DNA of 51,092 nt. It comes from Syntrophomonadaceae bacterium. Its GTDB lineage: Bacteria > Bacillota > Dethiobacteria > SKNC01. Positions within the stretch are counted from its first letter, which is position 1. Each line of letters starts with the position of its first letter. The stretch lies in contig PWJM01000163.1 of the NCBI GenBank assembly GCA_003560915.1, positions 1-51,092 of the forward strand. The letters run 5' to 3'. The position numbers were made by a program, and so were the translations under genes. The notes below the pieces were generated by a model, which ran no database searches, was not told where the DNA came from, and saw only the letters and a program-made list of their open reading frames with translations. Of this stretch, positions 19,197 through 29,892 are shown piece by piece.

Positions 19197-19257
19197 TAGT
19201 TAAACTCCTTTTTTTAAAATATCTTTATAAATTTCCAGGGAAACACCCTCATTATTT

Positions 19258-20640
19258 TTACTTTCCGATGCAAAATTCGCTGAATATTTTACTAATAATT
19301 TTCTCGTCCAAATTTTCTCCGGTTATTTCCCCCAGGGCTTCCCAGCTGCACTTTAAGTCAATGGTAACTAGATCCGGGGTCAACCCTTCCTCCATTCCCC
19401 TCAGGGCTTCCTCCAAAAATTCTTTGCTTTTTTCTAAAGAAACCTTATGGCGGGTATTGGAAATAAGAACCGATTCTACTTCAGGAATTCCCTTCTCAAA
19501 GAAAAGTGCAGCAATTTCTTCCTCCAGCTCCTTTACTCCTCTTTCGAATTTAATGGAAGCCTTAAGTATGGGTGCTGTCGTAATTTCTTTTTCCAGATGA
19601 TCTACTGTTTCTTGCCTTACCAGGTCTATTTTATTAATGATTACAATAGATTTTTTCCCTTTAATCATCTCTATGATATTCCGGTCTTCCTCTTCAATCC
19701 CTGAATGGGCATCTAAAATAAATAGTATCAGGTCGCTTTCAGAAATTAACCCTTGAGCCTTTTCTACTCCGATTTTTTCCACCCGGTCACTGGTGTGCCG
19801 AATTCCCGCAGTATCAATCACTTTTAAGGGCAGTCCCTTAATGTTTATTACTTCCTCCAGAAGATCCCTGGTGGTCCCTGGAATCTCTGTCACAATCGCC
19901 CTCTGCTCTTTTAAAAGGGCATTTAACAGCGAAGATTTCCCCACATTGGGTTTTCCGATGATGGCGGTTTTAATTCCTTCCCGAATCACTTTTCCCTGTT
20001 CTGCAGTCTTCAGGATTTGCTTTATTTCTTCTATCATTTCTTTCATGCTTTCTGTTAACTGTTCCTGTTGTGTTTCTTCGATATCCTCTTCGGGGAAATC
20101 TATATTTACCTCTATCAGGGTTAATATTCTTTCAATTTCATCCTTGATTAGATTAATTTTTTGAGAGAGCTTCCCCTCTACCTGGGACACGGCTACTTCT
20201 CCTGCAGTTTCAGTCCTGGCCCTGATAATATCAATTACCGCCTCTGCCTGGGAAAGGTCTAAACGGCCGTTCATAAAGGCTCGAAATGTAAATTCCCCCG
20301 GGTCTGCCAACCGTGCCCCCTGCCGGAGAGTAAGATCCAGAATTCTTTTTAGAGGGACAATTCCTCCATGACAATTAATTTCCACTACATCTTCCCGGGT
20401 ATATGTATAAGGGGCGGACATAAAGCTGACCAGTACCTCATCAATCATTTTTCCTGTTTCGGGATCCTTGATATTACCATAATTTAACTTATAGTTTTCG
20501 GGCTCCGTTTTCTTTATCTTTTTTTCAAATATTTTGCGGGCAATAGAAAAAGCTTCCTTGCCGCTCATCCTGACGATTCCAATTCCCCCTTCTCCCAGGG
20601 AAGTTGATATGGCAGAAATGGTATCCTCTCTCACTTTCAA
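19258..20640 (-). CDS. mnmE: tRNA uridine-5-carboxymethylaminomethyl modification GTPase MnmE
   Basis: 460 aa; EDTISAISTSLGEGGIGIVRMSG...AIIGKPNVGKSSLLNALLKEQRAIVTEIPGTTRDLLEE; C-terminal FCIGK. Confidence 0.98.
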   Translation of the reverse strand: MKVREDTISAISTSLGEGGIGIVRMSGKEAFSIARKIFEKKIKKTEPENYKLNYGNIKDPETGKMIDEVLVSFMSAPYTYTREDVVEINCHGGIVPLKRILDLTLRQGARLADPGEFTFRAFMNGRLDLSQAEAVIDIIRARTETAGEVAVSQVEGKLSQKINLIKDEIERILTLIEVNIDFPEEDIEETQQEQLTESMKEMIEEIKQILKTAEQGKVIREGIKTAIIGKPNVGKSSLLNALLKEQRAIVTEIPGTTRDLLEEVINIKGLPLKVIDTAGIRHTSDRVEKIGVEKAQGLISESDLILFILDAHSGIEEEDRNIIEMIKGKKSIVIINKIDLVRQETVDHLEKEITTAPILKASIKFERGVKELEEEIAALFFEKGIPEVESVLISNTRHKVSLEKSKEFLEEALRGMEEGLTPDLVTIDLKCSWEALGEITGENLDEKIISKIFSEFCIGK

Positions 20641-20814
20641 CCCTTCTTTCCACTACATTTTCGCTTTTCCCAAATTTTTTTTCCTTTTGGGTTTCATTTT
20701 TTTGCATCAGCTGGAGTGCCTTCACTGATACAGCATATCCCATTACTTTACTATATTAAACCAATAAAGTCTAAGTTTCTTTTCCCTTTTGGACCTTAAA
20801 TTGGGTTCTCTATT

Positions 20815-20855
20815 TTAAAAAAAGGCACCTCCACAAAAAAATGTGTCCGTGCCTT
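20815..20855 (-). terminator. Terminator downstream of jag
   Basis: Reverse strand AAGGCAC...GTGCCTT followed by TTTTTTT. Confidence 0.7.
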
Positions 20856-20887
20856 AATTACCAAGCCATATTATTAAAATTCAACCG

Positions 20888-21532
20888 TTAACCGGCATTT
20901 TCCTCAGCCCTTTTCAGTGTAATAACAACTTTTCTAAAGGGCTCGTCTCCCTGACTGTACGTAGAAACCGAGGGGTTATTCTGTAGGGCGGTATGAATAA
21001 TCCTTCTTTCCTGGGGAATCATGGGCTCCAAAACGATATTTCTTCTTCCCTTGACCACTTTTCGCGCCAGGTTTTCAGCCAGCTGTTTCAATGTTTTTTC
21101 CCTGCGATCCCTGTAATTCTCAATATCAATCATCACCCGATTGAACTCATTAAACTGTCGGTTAACTACCAGGTTAGCCAAATACTGCATAGAATTTAAA
21201 GTCTGTCCTCTTTTTCCAATCAATATTCCCAGATTATCTCCCACAATGTCAACATATATTGTGTTTTCATTTTGTTTTACTATTTCTACGTTAACATTAC
21301 TTAAACCCATTTTTTCAATTAGCTCATGTATAAAATCTCTGGCAAAATCTGCCGGAAGTTTTTTCATACTAATTTTTACCTTGGCCGAGCGTGCCCCAAT
21401 AAATCCGAATAATCCATTGCTGGGTTCCGATAAAATTTCAATCTCTGCGTTTTCCCTTTTAATCCCCAGTTCCTCTATTCCTAACTCAACGGCCTCTTCT
21501 ACTGTTTTTGCTGTTTTTTCAACTGTTTTCAT
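20888..21532 (-). CDS. jag: RNA-binding protein Jag/KhpB
   Basis: 214 aa; Jag-N domain KTVEEAVELGIEELGIKRENAEIEILSEPSNGLFGFIGARSAKV; KH IVGDNLGILIGKRGQTLNSMQYL; R3H region. Confidence 0.95.
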   Translation of the reverse strand: MKTVEKTAKTVEEAVELGIEELGIKRENAEIEILSEPSNGLFGFIGARSAKVKISMKKLPADFARDFIHELIEKMGLSNVNVEIVKQNENTIYVDIVGDNLGILIGKRGQTLNSMQYLANLVVNRQFNEFNRVMIDIENYRDRREKTLKQLAENLARKVVKGRRNIVLEPMIPQERRIIHTALQNNPSVSTYSQGDEPFRKVVITLKRAEENAG

Positions 21533-22178
21533 TCTGTTTCTGCACCCCTTTCAAAACGGGTTTATTAACAAACATGTGCTGCCCCACCGACAAAACGTTC
21601 TGCAGCACCCAATACAGTGTCAGTCCAGCTGGAAATTGTATACTGAATCCAGTAATCATGATGGGCATAAGATATAACAATGCTTTTTGTGATTGGTCTG
21701 TGGTCATCAGTTTTTGCTGTAAGAAAGTGGTTACCCCTGCCAGAATGGGAAGGATATAAGGGAAGGTATCCGGTTGGGTCATATCAAAAAACAGAAACAT
21801 CTTATTAAAATCAGCAATCCCTGCATTCATAAATAACGTTTCACTTTCCTGAAGCAGTCTGAACATGGCAATTAAAACCGGAAACTGGACAATCAGCGGT
21901 AGGCAGCCCGCCAGAGGATTAATTTTATGTTCCTGCCACAGCTTCATGGTTTCTTCATTCAGTTTTTCTTTATCGTTTTTATGTTTTTCCTGCAATTTTT
22001 TTAGTTCCGGCTGTATATCTTGAATTGCTTTGGCAGATTTTATTTGTTTTTGAGTCAGGGGAAAGGTAATTACTTTTACAATTATCGTAAGAATAATTAT
22101 GGCAACCCCATAATTCCCGGTTAAATTATAAAAATAGAGCAGTACTTCAAAAAGTATGTCAACTATGGGTTGAATCAT
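21519..22178 (-). CDS. yidC: Membrane protein insertase YidC/SpoIIIJ
   Basis: 219 aa; TGNYGVAIIILTIIVKVITFPLTQKQIKSAKAIQDIQPELKKLQEKHKNDKEKLNEETMKLWQEHKINPLAGCLPLIVQFPVLIAMFRLL. Confidence 0.97.
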   Translation of the reverse strand: MIQPIVDILFEVLLYFYNLTGNYGVAIIILTIIVKVITFPLTQKQIKSAKAIQDIQPELKKLQEKHKNDKEKLNEETMKLWQEHKINPLAGCLPLIVQFPVLIAMFRLLQESETLFMNAGIADFNKMFLFFDMTQPDTFPYILPILAGVTTFLQQKLMTTDQSQKALLYLMPIMITGFSIQFPAGLTLYWVLQNVLSVGQHMFVNKPVLKGVQKQNENS

Positions 22179-22413
22179 CTAACTTCCTCCTTTTTCCGGG
22201 CAAAGGGTCGTAACCCCCCCCATGAAACGGGTGACACCTTGATAATCTTTTAAGGATCAATACCATGGCTTCCTTATATTCTCTCTCTTCTAAAGCCATC
22301 AGAGCATAACTGGAACAGGTTGGATAAAACCTGCATCTTGGAGGAAACAAGGGGGAAATAAATTTTTTATAGAATTTAATCACAATTACCGTTATTCTTT
22401 TTAATATTTTCAT
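22159..22413 (-). CDS. yidD: Membrane protein insertion efficiency factor YidD
   Basis: 84 aa; KFYKKFISPLFPPRCRFYPTCSSYALMALEE...RLSRCHPFHGGGYDPLP. Confidence 0.97.
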   Translation of the reverse strand: MKILKRITVIVIKFYKKFISPLFPPRCRFYPTCSSYALMALEEREYKEAMVLILKRLSRCHPFHGGGYDPLPGKRRKLDDSTHS

Positions 22414-22768
22414 TTTTATGCGTCTTCTCCAATAATTTTCCTTTTTTAAATAGCTCCATCAGATCTTTCCAGGCTATTTTAAAATCAAGTTCGGCTGCTT
22501 TTTTCCGGGCCACCAGTATAATATCATAACCATTTTTTATTTTTGCTTCGTTTAATCTGCAAACTTCCTTGTAAATACGTTTTATACGATGCCGCTCCAC
22601 ACTGTTTCCGACCTTTTTGCTTACGGTTATGCCCAGTCGTTTTTCTCCCTCTTTATTCGGATAAAGGTAAACTACTGTGTAGGGAGAAACAAAATATTTT
22701 CCATGATTATAAACTTTTTTAAACTCCCAGTTCTTTTTAATGCTCTTAAACAATAAAAGCACCGCCAA
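22376..22768 (-). CDS. rnpA: Ribonuclease P protein component
   Basis: KSIKKNWEFKKVYNHGKYFVSPYTVVYLYPNKEGEKRLGITVSKKVGNSVERHRIKRIYKEVCR. Exact start uncertain (several TTG/GTG candidates near 22753-22768). Confidence 0.95.
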   Translation of the reverse strand: MAVLLLFKSIKKNWEFKKVYNHGKYFVSPYTVVYLYPNKEGEKRLGITVSKKVGNSVERHRIKRIYKEVCRLNEAKIKNGYDIILVARKKAAELDFKIAWKDLMELFKKGKLLEKTHKNENIKKNNGNCD

Positions 22769-22814
22769 ACCCTTATATTTCCCTAAAAAGCTAAAAAAGG
22801 CCCCTCAACGCGAC

Positions 22815-22958
22815 CTAAGCTGTTAAAAGATTTCTACCCTTTTTTCTTCGCCTTTTAATAATTATTTTTCCCCCTTTGGTTCTCATTCTTGCTCTGAACC
22901 CGTGGTTTCTTTTTCTTTTTATTCTTTTAGGTTGATACGTTCTTTTCGTCATGGCCAT
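22815..22958 (-). CDS. rpmH: 50S ribosomal protein L34
   Basis: Read directly: [47 protein letters not shown] (47 aa). Below the ORF-track length cut-off. Confidence 0.97.
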   Translation of the reverse strand: MAMTKRTYQPKRIKRKRNHGFRARMRTKGGKIIIKRRRKKGRNLLTA

Positions 22959-23001
22959 GACACCTCCTTTTAAAAAAAATTCCCCCAGAAATGCTATAGC
23001 A

Positions 23002-23031
23002 ATTATATATTATTTATTTTCACCCTGTCAA
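23002..23031 (-). promoter_or_regulatory. Putative sigma-A promoter of rpmH-rnpA operon (TTGACA-18-TATAAT)
   Basis: Reverse strand TTGACA GGGTGAAAATAAATAATA TATAAT. Confidence 0.7.
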
Positions 23032-23088
23032 CCCCGGAAATATCGATAATATCTTTGTTTATTGACTTCTTAGTAAAAATATTTCAGG

Positions 23089-23117
23089 TTGTAGAACCTT
23101 TCAAATTTTGGTATTAT
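23089..23117 (+). promoter_or_regulatory. Putative dnaA promoter (TTGTAG-17-TATTAT)
   Basis: TTGTAG AACCTTTCAAATTTTGG TATTAT upstream of the dnaA RBS. Confidence 0.5.
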
Positions 23118-23144
23118 ATTCTCATATAGGTTTTTTGTCCTTTA

Positions 23145-23164
23145 ATATCCACATCTGTGGATAA
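23145..23164. other. oriC: Upstream oriC element: inverted pair of DnaA boxes
   Basis: ATATCCACA tc TGTGGATAA; 8-bp perfect arms TATCCACA/TGTGGATA. Confidence 0.75.
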
Positions 23165-23222
23165 GTTGTTTATAAATATGTTTATATCCTTAATTTTTTT
23201 AGAATTATCGGGAGGTTTAAAA

Positions 23223-24581
23223 ATGCAAACAGACATTAACATAATCTGGCAGCAGACTCTGCTGGAAGTCGAAAAAAAACTCAGTAAACCCAGTTATGAA
23301 ACTTGGATCAAGCCCATTCAGCCTCTTGCCATACAGGATAATATTTTTTTTATCAGCGTTCCCAACGACTTTTCCAAGAATTTTATAGAAAATCGTTATT
23401 CAAGCCTGATTAATTCTGTCTTAAATAATTTAACCGATTCAAATTACTGCGTCAAGTTAGTTATTGAAACGGAAAGTAATCACCGGGAACAATCTATGGA
23501 GGACGAAGATAGAAATGTAAAAAAGTCCATCCCTTCTCGTCAATTTCAAAGCAATAAAAACTGGTTAAACGCAAAATATACCTTTGATTCTTATGTTGTA
23601 GGCAGTGGCAACCGTTTTGCCCATGCTGCTTCTCTAGCCGTTGCCGAATCTCCTGCCCAGGCCTACAACCCTCTTTTTGTGTACGGAGGTGTGGGTTTGG
23701 GTAAAACCCATCTCTTACACGCCATAGGCCACGTTGCCTTGGAAAACAAACCCAATACCATGGTAGTTTACATTACTTCAGAAAAGTTTACCAACGAGTT
23801 TATTAATGCCATCCGTGACAACCGGACGGTTGAATTCCGCAATAAATATCGAAATGTGGATATCCTTTTAATCGACGATATTCAATTTTTAGCAGGAAAG
23901 GAACAAACTCAGGAGGAATTTTTCCATACTTTCAATTCCCTGCACGAAAATAATAAACAGATTGCTATTTCCAGCGACCGCCCTCCCAAAGATATTCCTA
24001 CTCTGGAGGACAGGCTTCGTTCCCGATTCGAATGGGGGCTTATTACAGACATTCAACCCCCCGATTTGGAAACAAGAATTGCCATTATCCGCAAAAAAGC
24101 CAGTTTGGAAAGCCTCGACCTTCCCAATGAAGTAGTTTCTTATATTGCCAATGAAATCAGCACTAACATTCGTGAAATAGAAGGGGCTTTGATCAGGGTG
24201 GTTGCTTACTCCTCCCTTACCGGCAATAAAATTAGTTTGGACCTGGCCAAAGAAGCCCTTAAAGATATTCTTTCTCAAAAAAAACAAAAAACTATGAGCA
24301 TTGATCACATTCAAACCATTACTGCAGATTATTTTAAAATCAAAACAGAAGATTTGAAATGTAAGAGAAGGACCAAACATATTACTTACCCCAGGCAGAT
24401 TTCCATGTATTTATGCCGAGAGCTTACGGATTTTTCCCTCCCTAAAATTGGGGAAGATTTCGGTGGAAGAGACCATACCACGGTAATGCACGCTCATCAA
24501 AAAATAACAGCAGAAATAATTAAAGATGATGAATTGAAAAAAATTATTAATGATTTAATTCAAAAAGTTAAGAAACTCTGA
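23223..24581 (+). CDS. dnaA: Chromosomal replication initiator DnaA
   Basis: Start at [32 protein letters not shown] (RBS GGGAGG); [55 protein letters not shown]. Track ORF starts upstream at 23157. Confidence 0.98.
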   Translation: MQTDINIIWQQTLLEVEKKLSKPSYETWIKPIQPLAIQDNIFFISVPNDFSKNFIENRYSSLINSVLNNLTDSNYCVKLVIETESNHREQSMEDEDRNVKKSIPSRQFQSNKNWLNAKYTFDSYVVGSGNRFAHAASLAVAESPAQAYNPLFVYGGVGLGKTHLLHAIGHVALENKPNTMVVYITSEKFTNEFINAIRDNRTVEFRNKYRNVDILLIDDIQFLAGKEQTQEEFFHTFNSLHENNKQIAISSDRPPKDIPTLEDRLRSRFEWGLITDIQPPDLETRIAIIRKKASLESLDLPNEVVSYIANEISTNIREIEGALIRVVAYSSLTGNKISLDLAKEALKDILSQKKQKTMSIDHIQTITADYFKIKTEDLKCKRRTKHITYPRQISMYLCRELTDFSLPKIGEDFGGRDHTTVMHAHQKITAEIIKDDELKKIINDLIQKVKKL

Positions 24582-24587
24582 TTATCC

Positions 24588-24812
24588 TGTGCATAAAGTC
24601 AGATTTATACACAGGGTTTTTTGAAATTTTTGATATTATTTTTTGCTTGTGTATATCACTCTAAAAAGACCTTCTTCATCCACTGCTTTTATCACAACAA
24701 CTATTTAATCCAGACGTCGTTTCTTTTTAGTTTTCCACAAATCCACAAGCCTTATTACTATTACTATTTTTTTAAATTATTATTATATACATAATAAGCA
24801 ATTAATATGCCA
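24588..24812 (+). other. oriC: oriC (dnaA-dnaN intergenic): DnaA boxes, basal unwinding module and AT-rich DUE
   Basis: Box-like TGTGCATAA (24588), TTATACACA (24605), TGTGTATAT (24648); TTTTCCACA (24731-24739), AATCCACAA (24740-24748), GCC, trios TTA-TTA-CTA-TTA-CTA (24752-24766), then TTTTTTTAAATTATTATTATATACATAATAAG. Confidence 0.85.
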
Positions 24813-24829
24813 AAAATAAGGAGGAAAAT

Positions 24830-25927
24830 ATGAAATTTTCTGGAGATCAATCTGAAATGCTTTTTTTCCTACAGGCCTGTATGAAAATAGCACCTCAACG
24901 AAGCACCATTCCTTCACTGGAAGGAATATATCTTTCCTGTTATAAAAATGTGCTGGACCTGTCTGCTACAAATCTGGAGGTAGGCATCAGATGTCACCTG
25001 CCGGTAAAGACATTAAAAGAAGGAGCGGTCGTGCTTCCTACAAAACTGGCGGAAATAATCAGGCTGGTCAATGACCAGCAGGTAGATATTGAAATAGGAG
25101 ATAACTTTAATGCTTTAATTAAGTGCAGCAAGGTAAATTTTCAATTAAAAGGCCTGGATCCTTTGGATTTTCCTGAAATACCCGTGATGGAAATGGATAG
25201 TGATTGGGCCATTAAAACGGACCTTTTTAAAGATATGTTGAAACAAACTATTTTTTGTGCCTCAGGAGATGAGGGAAAAGCTCCTTTGACAGGTATTTTA
25301 TTTTCGATTGGAAAAGACCGCCTTACCCTTACTTCCTCTGATTCCTTTCGGCTTTCCGTGAGAAAAGGGGCCATAGAAAATATAAGTGGAAAAGAAATGC
25401 AATTTATAGTACCGTTAAAAATATTAACGGAGATAATTAAATTTAATTTTTCAGAAGAAAAAATCCAGGTAAAGGTAGATGAGAAAAAGCAAATTCTCTT
25501 TAAAATTGATAATTTCCTTTTCTTTTCTAAATTACTGGATGAAAAATACCCTGCCATTGAACGGGTGATTCCCAATGAGTTTAATACCACAATTACTGCA
25601 GGAAAAAATGATTTAATCAGCTGTCTGCAGAGAATTATTCTTATTTCAGAGGGAAATAATTTTATCACAAAAATAGAAGTTCGAGATAAGGCAGCTCTTT
25701 TCAAAGCAAATTCAGAAATGGGAAGTGTTGAAGAGGAAGTGGATATCGAAAAAGAGGGAGAAGATGTAGATATATTTTTAAACTCCCGTTTTTTAATAGA
25801 GCCTTTAAGATATATAGATATGGAAAAAATTCAGTTAAATTTTAGAGAAGCAAACGGCCCTTGTGTCCTTAAGCTTTATCCACAGAAAGATGATTATCTT
25901 TATTTAGTTTTACCTATAAAAAGTTAA
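24830..25927 (+). CDS. dnaN: DNA polymerase III subunit beta (sliding clamp)
   Basis: 365 aa; MKFSGDQSEMLFFLQACMKIAPQRSTIPSLEGIYLSCYKNVLDLSATNLEVGI...; position between dnaA and recF. Confidence 0.95.
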   Translation: MKFSGDQSEMLFFLQACMKIAPQRSTIPSLEGIYLSCYKNVLDLSATNLEVGIRCHLPVKTLKEGAVVLPTKLAEIIRLVNDQQVDIEIGDNFNALIKCSKVNFQLKGLDPLDFPEIPVMEMDSDWAIKTDLFKDMLKQTIFCASGDEGKAPLTGILFSIGKDRLTLTSSDSFRLSVRKGAIENISGKEMQFIVPLKILTEIIKFNFSEEKIQVKVDEKKQILFKIDNFLFFSKLLDEKYPAIERVIPNEFNTTITAGKNDLISCLQRIILISEGNNFITKIEVRDKAALFKANSEMGSVEEEVDIEKEGEDVDIFLNSRFLIEPLRYIDMEKIQLNFREANGPCVLKLYPQKDDYLYLVLPIKS

Positions 25928-25930
25928 AAG

Positions 25931-27052
25931 ATGGGGGCCTGGCCCTTGCGAATAAAAAAACTACAGATAATAAATTTTAGAAACTATGAAAAATTGTATG
26001 TTGATTTGGATCCAAATATTAATATTTTCCTGGGAAATAATGCCCAGGGTAAAACAAATTTATTGGAATCTATTTTTTATTTTGCCGGCGGTAGATCTAA
26101 TAGAACATTTCAGGATCGGGAACTGATTCGTTTGAACCAGTCTTTTTTTAATATAGCAGCAGAATTGGAGACACTGAATGGTAGTTATCATTTAAAAATT
26201 GCATATACTCAGGAGGGTAAAAAAAAGATAAAGATTAATGGTCTGGAAAAAAAGAGTATGCCTAAGGATTTTAAGGCTGTTATTTTTTCTCCCGATGATT
26301 TGAATCTGGCCAAAGGATCACCCTCCGGTAGAAGGGATTTTTTGGATAGGGAAATAGGTCAGATTTCCTCTATTTATTCCAAAACCCTTAGGGATTACAC
26401 CAAAATTTTACGGCAGCGCAATAAAGTGTTAAAATTAAGTATGGATTGGAAAAAAACCGAAGAGGATTTATCTCTTTGGGATGAACAGTTTATTCATTAT
26501 GGATCCCTGGTATTGAAAAAGAGGCTTGAAACTATTCAAAAACTGTCAATTTTATCCCGCCTGGTGTACAGGAGGCTGACCGATAACAAAGAAAACCTGC
26601 ACCTGAATTATGTTTCCGGCCTGGAGATTAATCATGACTCAGAACTGGAGCATATTAAGTCTATGTTTAGAGAACAGCTGAACATACTCAAAAAAGATGA
26701 GCTGAAAAATCGGGTTTCACTTCTGGGCCCACATCGGGATGATTTGAAAATATTGATAGACAATCAGCCGGCCAAGAATTATGCTTCCCAAGGCCAGCAG
26801 AGAACCTGCGTTTTAGCACTAAAACTTTCTATTATGGAAATCATAAAAGGGAAATGGGGAGAATACCCTGTGCTGCTGCTGGATGATGTTTTTTCCGAGC
26901 TGGACCAAAGCCGGAGAATATTTCTGGTCCAGGAAATAAAAAAGGGGATTCAAACGTTTATTACCGGAACCCGGGAAGAAGAGATTTTAAATAATTTAAA
27001 TGTTCCGGCGAAAATATTTTTAATTAAACAGGGAAATGTAAAGGTTTTATAA
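25931..27052 (+). CDS. recF: DNA replication and repair protein RecF
   Basis: 373 aa; LRIKKLQIINFRNYEKLYVDLDPNINIFLGNNAQGKTNLLESIFYFAGGRSNR; VLLLDDVFSELDQSRR. Confidence 0.97.
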   Translation: MGAWPLRIKKLQIINFRNYEKLYVDLDPNINIFLGNNAQGKTNLLESIFYFAGGRSNRTFQDRELIRLNQSFFNIAAELETLNGSYHLKIAYTQEGKKKIKINGLEKKSMPKDFKAVIFSPDDLNLAKGSPSGRRDFLDREIGQISSIYSKTLRDYTKILRQRNKVLKLSMDWKKTEEDLSLWDEQFIHYGSLVLKKRLETIQKLSILSRLVYRRLTDNKENLHLNYVSGLEINHDSELEHIKSMFREQLNILKKDELKNRVSLLGPHRDDLKILIDNQPAKNYASQGQQRTCVLALKLSIMEIIKGKWGEYPVLLLDDVFSELDQSRRIFLVQEIKKGIQTFITGTREEEILNNLNVPAKIFLIKQGNVKVL

Positions 27053-27619
27053 ATGGAAAAACTGGGTTCTTTTTTAAATATTACCATGAAAAAAATAGGC
27101 GTATCCAAAAAGGTAAAAGAGGGAATGGCCCTTTGTCAATGGGAGAAGGAGGTAGGCCCCCAAATTTTACAGCATACCCGGGCGGAGGGAATCAAAGGAG
27201 GCATTCTATTTATCCATGTAGAAAATTCTCATTGGGCCCAGCATTTAAGCTTTTATAAACACAGCATGATCAATAAAATAAATCATAAGCTGGAAAGCCC
27301 GGTGGTAAAAGATATCCATTTTAAAGTAGGGTCAATCCTCAGCAGTGAACCACCTGAGGAGGAACTTCAGGAAAATCAAGAATCCCTTGATATCAAAAAT
27401 ATTTTATTACAAAAAGAGGAAGCCTTAAAAATAGAAGAGTCGGTTAAAGATCTGCAGGAAGACTATTTTAAAGAAAAAATCAAAAATATTATGACCCAGG
27501 AAGCCAGGCGTTCTATACTAAGAAAAGAACAGGGGTGGCAGGAATGTATAGAATGTGGGGCTCTGTTCTCACCACGGCAGCAGGAATCCATATGTCCGAT
27601 TTGTCATTTAAAAAAATAA
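27053..27619 (+). CDS. DUF721/DciA-like protein with C-terminal zinc ribbon
   Basis: 188 aa; CQWEKEVGPQILQHTRAEGIKGGILFIHVENSHWAQHLSFYKHSMINKIN and C-terminal CIECGALFSPRQQESICPICH. Confidence 0.85.
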   Translation: MEKLGSFLNITMKKIGVSKKVKEGMALCQWEKEVGPQILQHTRAEGIKGGILFIHVENSHWAQHLSFYKHSMINKINHKLESPVVKDIHFKVGSILSSEPPEEELQENQESLDIKNILLQKEEALKIEESVKDLQEDYFKEKIKNIMTQEARRSILRKEQGWQECIECGALFSPRQQESICPICHLKK

Positions 27620-27643
27620 ATCTTTTAGAACAGGAGGATAATT

Positions 27644-27886
27644 GTGTATTTGCATATTGGCAGTTCAATAGTTGTCCCCATGGTGGAGATATTGGGAATT
27701 TTTGACATGAGCTTGCTGTCCAGCAGCAGCACCAAAGAATTTTTACAGTCTAAAGAAGAAAAAAAAGTGGTGATCACTACGAAAAAGGAAGAATCTAAAT
27801 CCTTTATTGTCACCACCGATAAAATTTATTTTTCTCCCATTGCTCCCACTACTCTGAAGAAGAGAGTGGAATTGATTACGGGGTAA
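27644..27886 (+). CDS. remB: Extracellular matrix regulator RemB-like (YaaB/DUF370)
   Basis: 80 aa (GTG start); MYLHIGSSIVVPMVEILGIFDMSLLSSSSTKEFLQ; position recF-[DciA]-remB-gyrB. Confidence 0.85.
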   Translation: MYLHIGSSIVVPMVEILGIFDMSLLSSSSTKEFLQSKEEKKVVITTKKEESKSFIVTTDKIYFSPIAPTTLKKRVELITG

Positions 27887-29833
<1,947 letters not shown>

Positions 29834-29892
29834 GGACTTTATTATATATGCTACATCATATTTTTTAAATTTTTGGATAGGAGAAATTGCGT

